From Acidimicrobiaceae bacterium (GTDB lineage Bacteria > Actinomycetota > Acidimicrobiia > Acidimicrobiales > RAAP-2): 46,178 nt of DNA. Where the stretch lies: the NCBI GenBank assembly GCA_027306755.1, contig DAHUZE010000018.1, forward strand, positions 1 through 46,178. The letters run 5' to 3'. The notes beneath the pieces are model-generated. The model was not told the origin of the DNA. It did not search any database and saw only the letters and a program-made list of their open reading frames with translations. Positions 16,028-24,425 of this stretch are shown in pieces; positions within the stretch are counted from its first letter, which is position 1, and every line of letters begins with the position of its first letter. The translations under genes and the position numbers were made by a program.

Positions 16028-16387
16028 TTAGCCCGTCGCCTCCTCACGCCAGCGCACCCTGGGCGCGGCCAGCCACAGGTGCTCGAGGTCGTAGAAGGCA
16101 CGCAGCTCGTCCAGGAACACATGCACGACCACGTCGCCGTAGTCCATCAGGACCCACGTTGCGTCGCGGAGGCCCTCCACACGCAGCGGGGGCTCGCCCG
16201 CCCGCAGCTTGACCTGGCGCTCGATCTCCTCCACCAGGGTGCGCACCTGGCGGACATTGCGACCGCTCGTCACGACGAAGGCGTCCACAACGCCGAGCGC
16301 ATCGGCCATGTCCAGGACGACGGTGTCGCTTCCAAGCTTCTCGTCCGCTGCGGCCGCCGCAACAAACGCCATGCCGGGAAGCGTCAA
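16028..16387 (-). CDS. rsfS: Ribosomal silencing factor RsfS
   Basis: RsfS binds uL14 and blocks subunit joining when nutrients are low. The 119-residue product has the family core DTVVLDMADALGVVDAFVVTSG, RQVRTLVEEIE and WVLMDYGDVVVHVFLDELRAFYDLEHLW. Start TTG 16387 has GGAGGG five bases upstream; ATG 16372 lacks one. That ribosome-binding site is the second copy of a 15-bp tandem duplication whose first copy holds the stop of the upstream gene. The set nadD, small membrane protein, rsfS is tightly packed, as usual for nadD-rsfS. Confidence 0.93.
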   Translation of the reverse strand: MTLPGMAFVAAAAADEKLGSDTVVLDMADALGVVDAFVVTSGRNVRQVRTLVEEIERQVKLRAGEPPLRVEGLRDATWVLMDYGDVVVHVFLDELRAFYDLEHLWLAAPRVRWREEATG

Positions 16388-16416
16388 CGAATCCCTCCGA
16401 TCAACGAATCCCTCCA
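16385..16416 (-). repeat. 15-bp perfect direct duplication carrying the rsfS ribosome-binding site
   Basis: On the minus strand GGAGGGATTCGTTGA occurs twice, separated by two bases. The first copy contains the TGA stop of the small membrane protein. The second supplies GGAGGG and the TTG start of rsfS. The 17-base offset puts the first TTG out of frame with rsfS. Confidence 0.8.
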
Positions 16417-16754
16417 AGGACGAAGACGGTGAGGAGGAACACGGCCGCCAGAACGGCGAGGCCCGCCGCTGCGAAGAGTCGCTGCTGGCGGCGGTGCTGG
16501 CGCCGCTCGCGGCGCAACGTGCTCCGGCCGACCGGGATCGGTGCGGGAGCCGGCGCAGCCACGACGTGCACCAGGGCCGCCCGTAGCGCCTCCCGGTCGA
16601 CCGCGGCAGCGGCGGTCACCTTCGCCTGGTCGGGCGCCTCGGCTTCCTCGTCTGGCATCTCGCTTGGCGATGCGGCCGGCTCCATGACCGTGCCGGCGGG
16701 CGAACGCGCGCCGCTCCGAGGCACTTCGGCCGTGTCCATCGTCGAGACGCTCAT
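16401..16754 (-). CDS. Small single-pass membrane protein between nadD and rsfS
   Basis: I do not recognise a family. The 117-residue product has an acidic/Ala-rich N-terminal part, then a cluster of Arg (TLRRERRQHRRQQR, about 79-92) and one hydrophobic segment (about 93-115, LFAAAGLAVLAAVFLLTVFV) close to the C-terminus. By the positive-inside rule the long part is cytoplasmic, so the protein looks tail-anchored. ATG 16754 overlaps the nadD stop as ATGA, and its stop lies just before rsfS, so all three are probably co-translated. Function unknown. Confidence 0.8.
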   Translation of the reverse strand: MSVSTMDTAEVPRSGARSPAGTVMEPAASPSEMPDEEAEAPDQAKVTAAAAVDREALRAALVHVVAAPAPAPIPVGRSTLRRERRQHRRQQRLFAAAGLAVLAAVFLLTVFVLGGIR

Positions 16755-17428
16755 CTGCCACCAGCGTACAGACCCCGCCGGGCGATGCAACGGATAACCG
16801 CCTCGGGGACGAGGCCCTCCACGGTCAGACCCCGGTCGAGGCGGTCCCGGACCTCCGAGCTGGAGACGTCGACCGGCTCGCCCTGCACGTGGACGACCCG
16901 CCATCCCGGCGGGTCGACGGCCCGCTCGCTCTGCGGACGCTCCACCACCACCAGGGTCACCAGCCGGCGGAGATCCTCCACGCGGGTCCAGGTGCCGAGG
17001 CCGGCGACGAGGTCCGAGCCGACGATGAGGTAGAGCACCGGAGGCGGCGAAGCCCTGGCCGCGGTCCGGTCGAGCAGAGCCTCCACGGTGTCGATCGTGT
17101 AGCTGGGGCCCCCACGTGCGATCTCGATCCCGCAGGCCTCCAGGCCCGGGACGAGCGCCGCCGCGGCCTCCACCATGGCCATCCGGTCCGCTGCGGGGGA
17201 AACCGAGCGCTGCGGGACCTTCTGCCACGGCTCGTTGGCCACCACCAGCCCGAGGCGGTCGAGCCCCAGCGCAGCGCGGCACGTCCGGGCGGCGGCAAGG
17301 TGCCCGCAATGGGGGGGGTCGAAGGTGCCGCCGAGCAGGCCCCACCGCTCCGGCCGCAGCTCCCCAGCCCGCCCGCCATCGGGCACCGGACGCGCCGAGG
17401 CGCCGGGATCCAGGACGTGGTCGGACAT
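16751..17428 (-). CDS. nadD: Nicotinate-nucleotide adenylyltransferase
   Basis: NadD transfers AMP to nicotinate mononucleotide in NAD synthesis. The 225-residue product has the nucleotidyltransferase motif GGTFDPPHCGH, ANEPWQK, SYTIDTVEAL, LIVGSDLVAGLGTW and the ISS-type motif DVSSSEVRDRL. About 25 poorly conserved residues precede the core. ATG 17428 has a run of C instead of a Shine-Dalgarno, but TACGCT ends seven bases upstream. It is divergent from the DAHP synthase gene, 53 bases away. Confidence 0.94.
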   Translation of the reverse strand: MSDHVLDPGASARPVPDGGRAGELRPERWGLLGGTFDPPHCGHLAAARTCRAALGLDRLGLVVANEPWQKVPQRSVSPAADRMAMVEAAAALVPGLEACGIEIARGGPSYTIDTVEALLDRTAARASPPPVLYLIVGSDLVAGLGTWTRVEDLRRLVTLVVVERPQSERAVDPPGWRVVHVQGEPVDVSSSEVRDRLDRGLTVEGLVPEAVIRCIARRGLYAGGR

Positions 17429-17435
17429 GGGGGGG

Positions 17436-17441
17436 AGCGTA
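17436..17441 (-). promoter_or_regulatory. Candidate -10 of a leaderless nadD transcript
   Basis: TACGCT on the minus strand, seven bases (all C) before ATG 17428. The same hexamer, on the other strand, precedes the divergent gene. Confidence 0.5.
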
Positions 17442-17469
17442 CGCGTCGGGCCGGTGACGACGCAGGCCG

Positions 17470-17475
17470 TACGCT
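17470..17475 (+). promoter_or_regulatory. Candidate -10 of a leaderless DAHP-synthase transcript
   Basis: TACGCT, six bases before ATG 17482. ACGGGG in the spacer touches the start codon and is too close to be a ribosome-binding site. Confidence 0.5.
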
Positions 17476-17481
17476 ACGGGG

Positions 17482-18918
17482 ATGGCGTCCCACCCGGCCG
17501 GCGGACCCGACCACCTGTCCGACCCGGGCCCTGCGTCCGGAGAGGCCGGCGGGCCCGACCGGGGCGCCCGACCGGCTGCAGAGACGTGGACGGCCGGCTC
17601 GTGGCGGCGCCTCCCGGCCGCCCAGCAGCCGGCGTGGCCGGACGAGGAGTCCCTCAAGCGGGCCGGCTCCACGCTTGCCACGCTGCCCCCGCTGGTGATC
17701 GCCAGCGAGACCCGCCAGCTGACCGCCTCCCTGGCCGCCGTGGCCCGGGGCGAGGCGTTCCTGCTCCAGGCCGGGGACTGCGCGGAGTCGTTCCGGGAAT
17801 TCGGGGCCGACCAGATCAGGGACAAGCTCAAGGTGATGCTTCAGATGGCGGTGACCCTCACCTACGCCGCCGGGGTCCCCGTGGTCAAAGTGGGACGCAT
17901 CGCCGGCCAGTTCGCCAAGCCCCGGACCAGCGCCTTCGACCGCATGGGCGACATCGAGCTCGAGGCGTTCCGGGGCCACATGGTGAACGACGAGGCGTTC
18001 GACCCCCAGGCCCGCCGGCCGGACCCCACCCGCCTGGTGAGCGCCTACCACCAGGCCGCGGCCACCTTGAACCTGCTGCGGGCATTCACCAAGGGAGGGT
18101 TCGCGGACCTGTCCCACGTGCACGGCTGGAACCAGCAGTTCGTGGCCAGCTCGGCCGAGGGCCGTCGCTACGAGCGCATCGCCAGCGAGATCGACCGGGC
18201 GCTGCGCTTCATGGCGGCCTGCGGCATCGATCTCCAGGCCGAGGAGGGGCTGCACCAGACCGACTTCTGGACCAGCCACGAGGCGCTGATCCTCCACTAC
18301 GAGGAGGCTCTCACCCGGCAGGACTCGCTCACCGGCGACTGGGTGGACACGTCCGGCCACCTGCTGTGGGTGGGTGAGCGCACGCGCCAGCTGGGGGGCG
18401 CCCACGTGGAGTTCCTGTCCGGTGTCATCAACCCCGTAGCCGTGAAGTTGGGGCCTTCCGCCACGCCCGACGAGGTGGGCGAGCTGTGCAACCGGCTCGA
18501 CCCCGACCGCACGCCGGGCCGGCTGACCCTCATCACCCGGATGGGCGCTGGGAACGTGTCCGGCACCCTGCCTGGGCTCATCGAGAGCGCCCGGGAGGGG
18601 GGTCACCCCGTGGTGTGGGCGTGCGATCCCATGCACGGCAACACGTTCACCAGCGAAGGCGGCCACAAGACGAGGCGGTTCGGCGACATCGTGGCCGAGC
18701 TGCGGGAATGGTTCGGCATCCACCGCTCGATGGGGTCATGGCCGGGAGGGGTGCACGTGGAGCTCACCGGCGACGACGTGACCGAGTGCCTCGGTGGTGC
18801 CGAGGAGATCGGCGAGGCGGACCTGTCCCAGCGGTACACCACCACCTGCGACCCCCGCCTCAACGCCCGCCAATCACTGGACCTGGCGTTCGACGTCGCC
18901 GAGCTGCTGCGCTCCTGA
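17482..18918 (+). CDS. aroG: 3-deoxy-7-phosphoheptulonate synthase, class II
   Basis: Class II DAHP synthase condenses PEP and erythrose 4-phosphate, the first step of the shikimate pathway. The 478-residue product is family length. Metal ligands can be placed: Cys in LLQAGDCAESF, His in CDPMHGNTF, Glu in HVELTGDDVTEC and Asp in TTCDPRLNARQ. Other family motifs are KVGRIAGQFAKPRTS and LITRMGAGN. The first ~40 residues are a Gly/Pro/Ala-rich leader. It is monocistronic or read with the following secreted protein, 234 bases on. It is not next to other aromatic genes. The symbol follows mycobacterial naming. Confidence 0.95.
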   Translation: MASHPAGGPDHLSDPGPASGEAGGPDRGARPAAETWTAGSWRRLPAAQQPAWPDEESLKRAGSTLATLPPLVIASETRQLTASLAAVARGEAFLLQAGDCAESFREFGADQIRDKLKVMLQMAVTLTYAAGVPVVKVGRIAGQFAKPRTSAFDRMGDIELEAFRGHMVNDEAFDPQARRPDPTRLVSAYHQAAATLNLLRAFTKGGFADLSHVHGWNQQFVASSAEGRRYERIASEIDRALRFMAACGIDLQAEEGLHQTDFWTSHEALILHYEEALTRQDSLTGDWVDTSGHLLWVGERTRQLGGAHVEFLSGVINPVAVKLGPSATPDEVGELCNRLDPDRTPGRLTLITRMGAGNVSGTLPGLIESAREGGHPVVWACDPMHGNTFTSEGGHKTRRFGDIVAELREWFGIHRSMGSWPGGVHVELTGDDVTECLGGAEEIGEADLSQRYTTTCDPRLNARQSLDLAFDVAELLRS

Positions 18919-18923
18919 GGGGA

Positions 18924-18948
18924 GCCCGGGCACGCCGGCGCGCCGGGC
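18924..18948. terminator. Possible terminator hairpin after the DAHP synthase gene
   Basis: GCCCGG and CCGGGC can pair across a 13-base GC-rich loop, starting six bases after the stop. No T-run is present. Weak evidence based on position. Confidence 0.3.
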
Positions 18949-19016
18949 GCGTCACAGGACCGACAGAGCGCCGTCGTGGTCCCGTCATGTCGGCCGGCAC
19001 GCGCCGTGGGCCCGAC

Positions 19017-19066
19017 GCCCCATCCATGCGCCAGATCGGGGGCCCCATCCATGCGCCAGATCGGGG
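19017..19066. repeat. Perfect 25-bp tandem duplication in the leader region of the secreted protein
   Basis: Two identical, directly adjacent 25-bp units (19017-19041 and 19042-19066), each starting GCCCCATCCATGCGCC and ending in GATCGGGG. They lie in the 234-bp gap between the DAHP synthase and the secreted-protein gene, about 70 bases upstream of the -10 candidate. They could be an operator pair or simply a recent duplication. The rest of this gap shows only the hairpin and promoter listed. Confidence 0.85.
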
Positions 19067-19115
19067 CCCGCCAGGGGAAGACATTCCTGCATAGGCGCGC
19101 AATTGAACGGTTCAC

Positions 19116-19143
19116 TTGCGTTCGCGCCGCGCGACATTACAAT
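19116..19143 (+). promoter_or_regulatory. Candidate promoter of the secreted blade-repeat protein
   Basis: TTGCGT (19116-19121), a 16-base spacer and TACAAT (19138-19143), which ends nine bases before ATG 19153. Local base composition is clearly more AT-rich than around it. The transcript would have a leader of at most a few bases. Confidence 0.5.
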
Positions 19144-19152
19144 TTCGCCGGG

Positions 19153-20793
19153 ATGGGACTTCTTCGACGCAGGCGACTTACCCGTTTGTTTCGGCGCGGA
19201 AACGGGGGGAACGGCGGGACCGGGCTCCTCCGGCTCCTGCTGGCGGTGGTCGTGATGGCCCTCGCCTGCGGCTCGGTACTGGTGACGGCCACGGTCCCGC
19301 CCGCCCAGCGGGCCGGCGCCGCCCCCAACGCCACACTGCCGGCTTCGGACCAGGCGTACTGGATGGACGCGTCCAACGGCGCGGTGTACGCCTTCGGCGG
19401 CGCCCCCCAGTACGGGACAATGGCGCACACCACGCTGAGCCAGCCGGTGGTCGGTATGGCGTCCACCGGCACAGGCGGCGGCTACTGGATGGTGGCCAGC
19501 GACGGGGGGATCTTCACGTTCGGCAACGCCCGCTTCCACGGATCGATGGGCGGCTCGCATCTCAACCAGCCCATCGTCGCCATGGCGCTCGACCCCGCTA
19601 CCGGCGGCTACTGGGAGGTGGCGAGCGATGGTGGCATCTTCAGCTTCAACGCGCCGTTCTTCGGTTCCATGGGCGGATCCCACCTCAACCAGCCGATCGT
19701 CGGGATGGCGGCAACCGCCACAGGAGGCGGCTACTGGCTGGTTGCCAGCGACGGGGGAATCTTCACCTTCGGCAACGCCCGCTTCTACGGGTCTACGGGA
19801 TCCATGGTGCTCAACCGTCCGATCGTGGGCATGTCCTCCAGCCGCACAGGCAACGGCTACTTCCTGGTCGCCAGCGACGGCGGGATCTTCACCTTCGGCA
19901 ACGCCGCCGGACACTTCTACGGCTCCCTGGGCGGGGTGGACGAGGCCCGGCCCATCGTGGGCGTGGCCTCGCTCTTCAACGACTCGGGCTACTGGATGGC
20001 CAACAACAACGGCGGTGTCACCAACTTCGGGACAGCGCGCTACTTCGGCTCGGCTCCCCAGGCCATCCCGGCTCCGGTGGTGGGGATCGCCGTCGCCCAG
20101 GGCACCGGCAGCGCCACCAGCTCCTCGTACCAGTCGGGAAGCTACGGATACGACATCTCCAACTACCAGTGCACAACACTGCCCCCCAATCCGCACGCCA
20201 TCGGGGTCGTGGAGGTGAACGGGTGGGGCGACACGGCCACCAACGCGTGCCTCAAGAGCGAGGCGACATGGGCAGGGGCCGGGTTGAACCTCTACGTGTT
20301 CATGGTCTACGGCACCTCGCCCACAGCCGAGCCCGGCTGCACAACAACGCCACTTCCCAGCGCCTGCAACTTCGGCTACCAGGTCGGGCTGAGCGACTAC
20401 GCCACCGCCCGGGCGACGATCGGCACGAGGGCGACAGTCCCGTGGTGGCTGGACGTGGAGCACGCCGGCACAAACTGGTCGTCCTCCACCGCCGGCAACT
20501 ATTCGGTCATCGAGGGGACCCTGCTGGCCCTGAACAAGGCGGAGGGCCTCAACACAGTCGGCATTTACGCCAGCCCCAGCGAGTGGCCCACCATCGCCGG
20601 CAACAACCGGCCCTCGGTGCCCTACTTCGCTGCGGACTGGGCCAAGACCAACCCGCAGACAGTCTGTGCAAGCGTCAAGAGCTACTCCGAAGTCCCGTCC
20701 GGACCACTGGCGCTCGTGCAGTACTCGAGCCCCAGCTACCCCTATACCGCCGGGGATCTCAGCACGACATTCGACAACGACTACGCCTGCTGA
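19153..20793 (+). CDS. Secreted protein with blade repeats and a GH25-like C-terminal domain
   Basis: A 546-residue exported protein. A basic N-terminus and hydrophobic segment (about 25-45) form a signal, perhaps cleaved near AGA (54-56). From about 68 to 310 come roughly six ~40-residue repeats of the form GGYWMVASDGGIFTFGNARF, which probably build a propeller. From 331 a different domain begins (YGYDISNYQ) with WWLDVEHAG around 431-439 and IYASPSEW. This resembles GH25-like/DUF1906 TIM barrels with a D.E acid pair (D434, E436). A role in binding or cutting cell-wall glycans is inference. The repeat type is frequent in Acidimicrobiia. A longer upstream frame is not supported. Confidence 0.85.
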   Translation: MGLLRRRRLTRLFRRGNGGNGGTGLLRLLLAVVVMALACGSVLVTATVPPAQRAGAAPNATLPASDQAYWMDASNGAVYAFGGAPQYGTMAHTTLSQPVVGMASTGTGGGYWMVASDGGIFTFGNARFHGSMGGSHLNQPIVAMALDPATGGYWEVASDGGIFSFNAPFFGSMGGSHLNQPIVGMAATATGGGYWLVASDGGIFTFGNARFYGSTGSMVLNRPIVGMSSSRTGNGYFLVASDGGIFTFGNAAGHFYGSLGGVDEARPIVGVASLFNDSGYWMANNNGGVTNFGTARYFGSAPQAIPAPVVGIAVAQGTGSATSSSYQSGSYGYDISNYQCTTLPPNPHAIGVVEVNGWGDTATNACLKSEATWAGAGLNLYVFMVYGTSPTAEPGCTTTPLPSACNFGYQVGLSDYATARATIGTRATVPWWLDVEHAGTNWSSSTAGNYSVIEGTLLALNKAEGLNTVGIYASPSEWPTIAGNNRPSVPYFAADWAKTNPQTVCASVKSYSEVPSGPLALVQYSSPSYPYTAGDLSTTFDNDYAC

Positions 20794-20807
20794 CGACACC
20801 TGCCCCT

Positions 20808-20830
20808 GGGCCCGCAACCCTTCGCGGCCC
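20808..20830. terminator. Possible bidirectional terminator between convergent genes
   Basis: GGGCCCGC and GCGGCCC pair with one bulged C around an eight-base loop, in the 39-base gap between the secreted protein and the VWA gene. No T-run. Confidence 0.3.
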
Positions 20831-20832
20831 GG

Positions 20833-22269
20833 TCAGGCGAGCTCGGCCACGAACCCCTCGAGCTGGCGCAGCGTGCGGCACTCGACCACGGCGTCGCAGT
20901 GCACCGCGTACTCGTCCAGGATGGAGTCGCCCGAACCCCAGTACTGCCGGGGCTCGGGGTTGAGCCAGTAGAGGTGTCGCGCCTGGTGCTGGAGCTGCTC
21001 GAGCACCCAGGCACCCGAAGCGTGGTAGTTGTTGCGGGCGTCGCCCAGCACGAGAACCGTGGCCCGAGAGGTAACGTCGCCGCCCCAGCGCCGGTCGAAC
21101 TCTTCCAGGGCGTGGCCGTAATCCGAGTGCCCGTCCATCCACACGACGTCGGCCTCCGTGGTGACCCGGCGCACGGCATTGGCCGGGTCGTCGGCCCGTT
21201 CGAAGATGGCGGTGACCTCGTCGATGGCGTCCACGAACACGAAGCTGCGGACCTTGGAGAATTGCGCGCTGATGGCGTAGACAAGCTGCAGGGTGAACCG
21301 GGCGAAGGACGCCACGGAGCCGGAGATGTCGGCGATCACGAAGATCTCGGGCTTGGCCGGCTTGGGGTGGCGGAACCGCGGGTCCACCGGGACACCCCCG
21401 GTGGACAGCGACCGACGGACCGTAGCCCGGAAGTCCAGCGGGCCCCGCCGCCCGTGCCGGCGCTTGCGGCCGAGACGCACCGCGAGCTTGCGCGACAGGG
21501 GTCGGAGGGCCCGGTGCAGCGCCGCCAGCTCCTCGCCCGTCGCATGCATGACGTCCACGTCCTCGGGCAGCGGGCGGCGCACGGACCGGGCCAGCGCTCC
21601 CGCGCCCCGGTCGGCGACCAAGCGGCGGCGGATCTCCGCCTCCACCGCCTTGCGCAGCGCGGCGATGCGGGCCCGGTACTCGTCGGCCAGCAGTCGCTCC
21701 TCCAGGGCCGTGAGGGTCGACGCGGTCCGCTCCTCCTCCATCAGCCGATGGAGGAGGCCGTCGAGGTCCAGGTGGCGCAGCGTCCGGTAGAGGTAGTAGG
21801 TGCCCCCCACCGGGCGCCCGGGCTCCATGGCTGCGTAGCGCTCCACGGCGTGTCGGGCCGCCACCGCGGCCACCGCCCGGTCCCCCGTCCGCACGGCACG
21901 CAGCACCATGGCCGCCAGCTCTTCGGCGCTCAGCACGTTGCCGCCACCGCCGCTCCGACCGCGAGCCGGCCCTTCACCCGAGACGTCCGCCGCGGCGGCG
22001 CCGCCTTCGGGCACGTTGGCGGCGGCGTCATCCTCCCCCGGTACCGCGGCGCCCCGGCGGGGGGCGAAGTAGATCTCGAACGCCGTCTCGAAGGCCCCCC
22101 AGTGGGCGCCGGACTTGACGAGCGTCGCTCCCAAGGCCGCCTTCAGGGCGCTCCGGTCCTCCAGGGGGATCTCGTGAACGGCACGGCCCGCGTCGATGTG
22201 CTCGGTCAGCGACACCGGTAGCCCGGCTGCACGCAGCTCGGCCACGAATCCGCTGAGGAGGTCAAGCAC
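20833..22269 (-). CDS. VWA domain protein, CoxE family
   Basis: A 478-residue protein with a C-terminal von Willebrand A domain: the MIDAS motif DISGSVASF, then WMDGHSDYGHALEEF and VLVLGDARNNY. The N-terminal half is helical and charged, with RKRRHGRRGPLDFRATVRRSL before the VWA domain, a pattern seen in CoxE-like proteins (PF05762). These act with MoxR ATPases as chaperones that insert cofactors or metals or remodel a target complex. The GTG start at 22269 overlaps the MoxR gene by eight bases. The target is not evident; no CO dehydrogenase or methanol dehydrogenase gene is present. Confidence 0.88.
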   Translation of the reverse strand: MLDLLSGFVAELRAAGLPVSLTEHIDAGRAVHEIPLEDRSALKAALGATLVKSGAHWGAFETAFEIYFAPRRGAAVPGEDDAAANVPEGGAAAADVSGEGPARGRSGGGGNVLSAEELAAMVLRAVRTGDRAVAAVAARHAVERYAAMEPGRPVGGTYYLYRTLRHLDLDGLLHRLMEEERTASTLTALEERLLADEYRARIAALRKAVEAEIRRRLVADRGAGALARSVRRPLPEDVDVMHATGEELAALHRALRPLSRKLAVRLGRKRRHGRRGPLDFRATVRRSLSTGGVPVDPRFRHPKPAKPEIFVIADISGSVASFARFTLQLVYAISAQFSKVRSFVFVDAIDEVTAIFERADDPANAVRRVTTEADVVWMDGHSDYGHALEEFDRRWGGDVTSRATVLVLGDARNNYHASGAWVLEQLQHQARHLYWLNPEPRQYWGSGDSILDEYAVHCDAVVECRTLRQLEGFVAELA

Positions 22270-23164
22270 CGCCGGCCAGGAGCTCCTTGGCGGCGCGCTC
22301 GATGTCCTGCTGGTACTTGAGCAGGACGTGGAGGGTGTCCCGAGCCGTCACGGCGTCCACGGCCTCCATGCCCAGGACCACGAGGGACCGGGCCCAGTCG
22401 AGGGTCTCAGCCACTGACGGTGGCTTGCGCAGCTCCAGGGTCCGCAGCGAGCGCACGATCCGTGCCACCTGGTCAGCCAGCTCCTCGGAGATGCCCGGGA
22501 CGCGGCGCCGGACGATCTCGCGTTCGCGTGTCAATCCCGGGTAGTCAACGTGCAGGTACAGGCAGCGCCGCTTGAGGGCTTCGGACAGCTCGCGCGTGTT
22601 GTTGGAGGTGAGGAAGACCAGCGGTACGCGGGTGGCCCGCACGGTCCCCAGCTCGGGGATGGACACCTGGTACTCCGAGAGCACCTCCAAGAGGAGCGCC
22701 TCGGTCTCGAGCTCGACCCGGTCCACCTCGTCCACCAGGAGCACGACGGGTTCGTCCACCCAGATGGCCTCGAGCAGCGGGCGGGTGAGCAGGAACCCCT
22801 CGGAGAAGATGTCCTCCTCCAGGCGCTCCCAAGAGGAGGCCGACTGGTCCGCCTGGATGCGCAGCAGCTGCTTGCGGTAGTTCCATTCGTAGAGCGCCTT
22901 GGACTCGTCCAGACCCTCGTAGCACTGCAACCGGATCAGTCGGCTGCCCGCCAGCTCGGCCACGGACTTGGCCAGCTGCGTCTTCCCGGTGCCGGCCGGC
23001 CCCTCCACCAGGACCGGCTTGGCCAGCCGGTCGGCGAGGTAGACCACGCCGGCGATGGTGTCGTCGGCCACGTAGTCGAGCTTCTTGAGGCCGGCGGCCA
23101 CGTCGGCGATGGAGTCGAAGTGCCCGAGCGGGGTGCCTCCGGCGCCGTCGGAGGCAGGACTCAC
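22262..23164 (-). CDS. MoxR-family AAA+ ATPase
   Basis: A 300-residue ATPase with Walker [10 protein letters not shown], Walker [11 protein letters not shown], sensor [21 protein letters not shown] and a C-terminal helical lid ending in [14 protein letters not shown]. MoxR proteins work with VWA partners, and the partner gene follows with an eight-base overlap. GTG 23164 is chosen because it overlaps the proA stop as GTGA; a longer frame to 23206 inside proA gives a basic head. Coupling to proA puts this pair on the obg-proBA side of the locus. Confidence 0.9.
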   Translation of the reverse strand: MSPASDGAGGTPLGHFDSIADVAAGLKKLDYVADDTIAGVVYLADRLAKPVLVEGPAGTGKTQLAKSVAELAGSRLIRLQCYEGLDESKALYEWNYRKQLLRIQADQSASSWERLEEDIFSEGFLLTRPLLEAIWVDEPVVLLVDEVDRVELETEALLLEVLSEYQVSIPELGTVRATRVPLVFLTSNNTRELSEALKRRCLYLHVDYPGLTREREIVRRRVPGISEELADQVARIVRSLRTLELRKPPSVAETLDWARSLVVLGMEAVDAVTARDTLHVLLKYQQDIERAAKELLAGGA

Positions 23165-24399
23165 GTCCGCACGTGCCCGTCGCCCCGGACCACCCACTTT
23201 ACGCACGTGAGCTCACGGGGGCCCATGGGCCCGCGGGCGTGGAGCTTCTGGGTGGAGATCCCGACCTCGGCGCCCAGGCCCAGCTCGCTACCGTCTACGA
23301 AGCGGGTCGACGCGTTGACGACGACCGCCGCCGCGTCCACCTCCCGCACGAACCGGTCGGCGGCCCGCAGGTCCTCGGTCACGATGGCCTCGGAGTGCCC
23401 GGACCCGAAGCGGTCGATGTGCGCCACGGCGTCATCGAGGCTGTCGACCACGCCCACAGCGAGGGTCAGGTCCAGGAACTCCGTGGCGAAGTCCTCGTCG
23501 GACGCTGCCGCGGCGCCCGGGAGATACCGGCGGGCCCGGGCGTCGGCCAGGAGGGTCACGCCGGCCAGCGCCCGGGCCATCTGCGGGAGGAAGTCGGGCG
23601 CGATGTCCGCGTGGACGAGCACCGTCTCCGCGGCGTTGCACACCCCCGGCCGCTGGGTCTTGGCGTTGGCGACGATGGACTCGGCCATGGCCAGGTTGGC
23701 GCCGGCGTCCACGTACACGTGGCAGTTGCCGTCCCCGTCGAGGACGTAGGGCACGGTGGCGTGCTCGAGCAGCGAGGCGATCAGGGCCCTCCCCCCGCGC
23801 GGGACCAGGCAGTCGAGGACCCCGCGCAGCTGCATGAACTCGACCGCAGCCTCGTGGCTGGTGTCCTCCAGGAGGGTGACCGCGTCCTCGGGCAGCCCCT
23901 CCTTGGCCAGGGCGCGCCGCAGGACCTTCACCACGGCCATGTTGGACGCGAGGGCCGATGCCGATCCGCGCAGGAAGGCGGCGTTGCCGGACTTGAGGCA
24001 GAGCCCGGCGGCGTCGCTGGTGACGTTCGGCCGGTTCTCGTAGATGATCCCGACCACGCCGAGCGGGACCCGCACCCGCTGCACCCGCAACCCGTTGGGG
24101 CGCACTGAGCCGTCCACGATCTCGCCCACCGGGTCGGCCAGCGCGGCCACTGCCCGCAACCCGGTGGCCATCGACTGCAGGCGGCGCTCGTCCAGCGCCA
24201 GCCGATCGAGGGCGGCCCCGGGCAATCCCGCAGCCTCCGCCCGGTCCAGGTCGGCCCGGTTCGCCTCCAAGACGGCCCCCGAGTCCGCCTCCAGGAAGTC
24301 CGCCGCGCACCGCAGGACCCCGGCGCGCGTTCCCGAGGGGGCCTGTGCCACCGCCCTCGCCGCGGCCCGCACGCGGCGACCCAGCTCCTCCACGCTCAT
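23161..24399 (-). CDS. proA: Gamma-glutamyl phosphate reductase
   Basis: ProA reduces gamma-glutamyl phosphate to the semialdehyde in proline synthesis. The 412-residue product has the aldehyde-dehydrogenase fold motifs [27 protein letters not shown] and the catalytic C254 in [10 protein letters not shown], and ends with [20 protein letters not shown]. Length is typical. TAGGCT ends six bases before the ATG and there is no Shine-Dalgarno, so it may have its own leaderless promoter although proB lies just upstream (82 bases). The stop overlaps the MoxR start. Confidence 0.97.
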   Translation of the reverse strand: MSVEELGRRVRAAARAVAQAPSGTRAGVLRCAADFLEADSGAVLEANRADLDRAEAAGLPGAALDRLALDERRLQSMATGLRAVAALADPVGEIVDGSVRPNGLRVQRVRVPLGVVGIIYENRPNVTSDAAGLCLKSGNAAFLRGSASALASNMAVVKVLRRALAKEGLPEDAVTLLEDTSHEAAVEFMQLRGVLDCLVPRGGRALIASLLEHATVPYVLDGDGNCHVYVDAGANLAMAESIVANAKTQRPGVCNAAETVLVHADIAPDFLPQMARALAGVTLLADARARRYLPGAAAASDEDFATEFLDLTLAVGVVDSLDDAVAHIDRFGSGHSEAIVTEDLRAADRFVREVDAAAVVVNASTRFVDGSELGLGAEVGISTQKLHARGPMGPRELTCVKWVVRGDGHVRT

Positions 24400-24405
24400 C
24401 GTTCA

Positions 24406-24411
24406 AGCCTA
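24406..24411 (-). promoter_or_regulatory. Candidate -10 of a leaderless proA transcript
   Basis: TAGGCT on the minus strand, six bases (TGAACG) before ATG 24399; no Shine-Dalgarno is present. Confidence 0.5.
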
Positions 24412-24425
24412 CCCGGCGCATCTCG

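Noticed and set aside
18976-19152. A 59-codon N-terminal extension of the secreted protein
   Set aside because: It would be encoded by the 25-bp repeats and the promoter region, and would bury the signal peptide that begins at ATG 19153.
19350-20090. CRISPR-like periodic repeats
   Set aside because: The periodicity (~120 bp) comes from coding blade repeats with varying codons, not from identical repeats with unique spacers.
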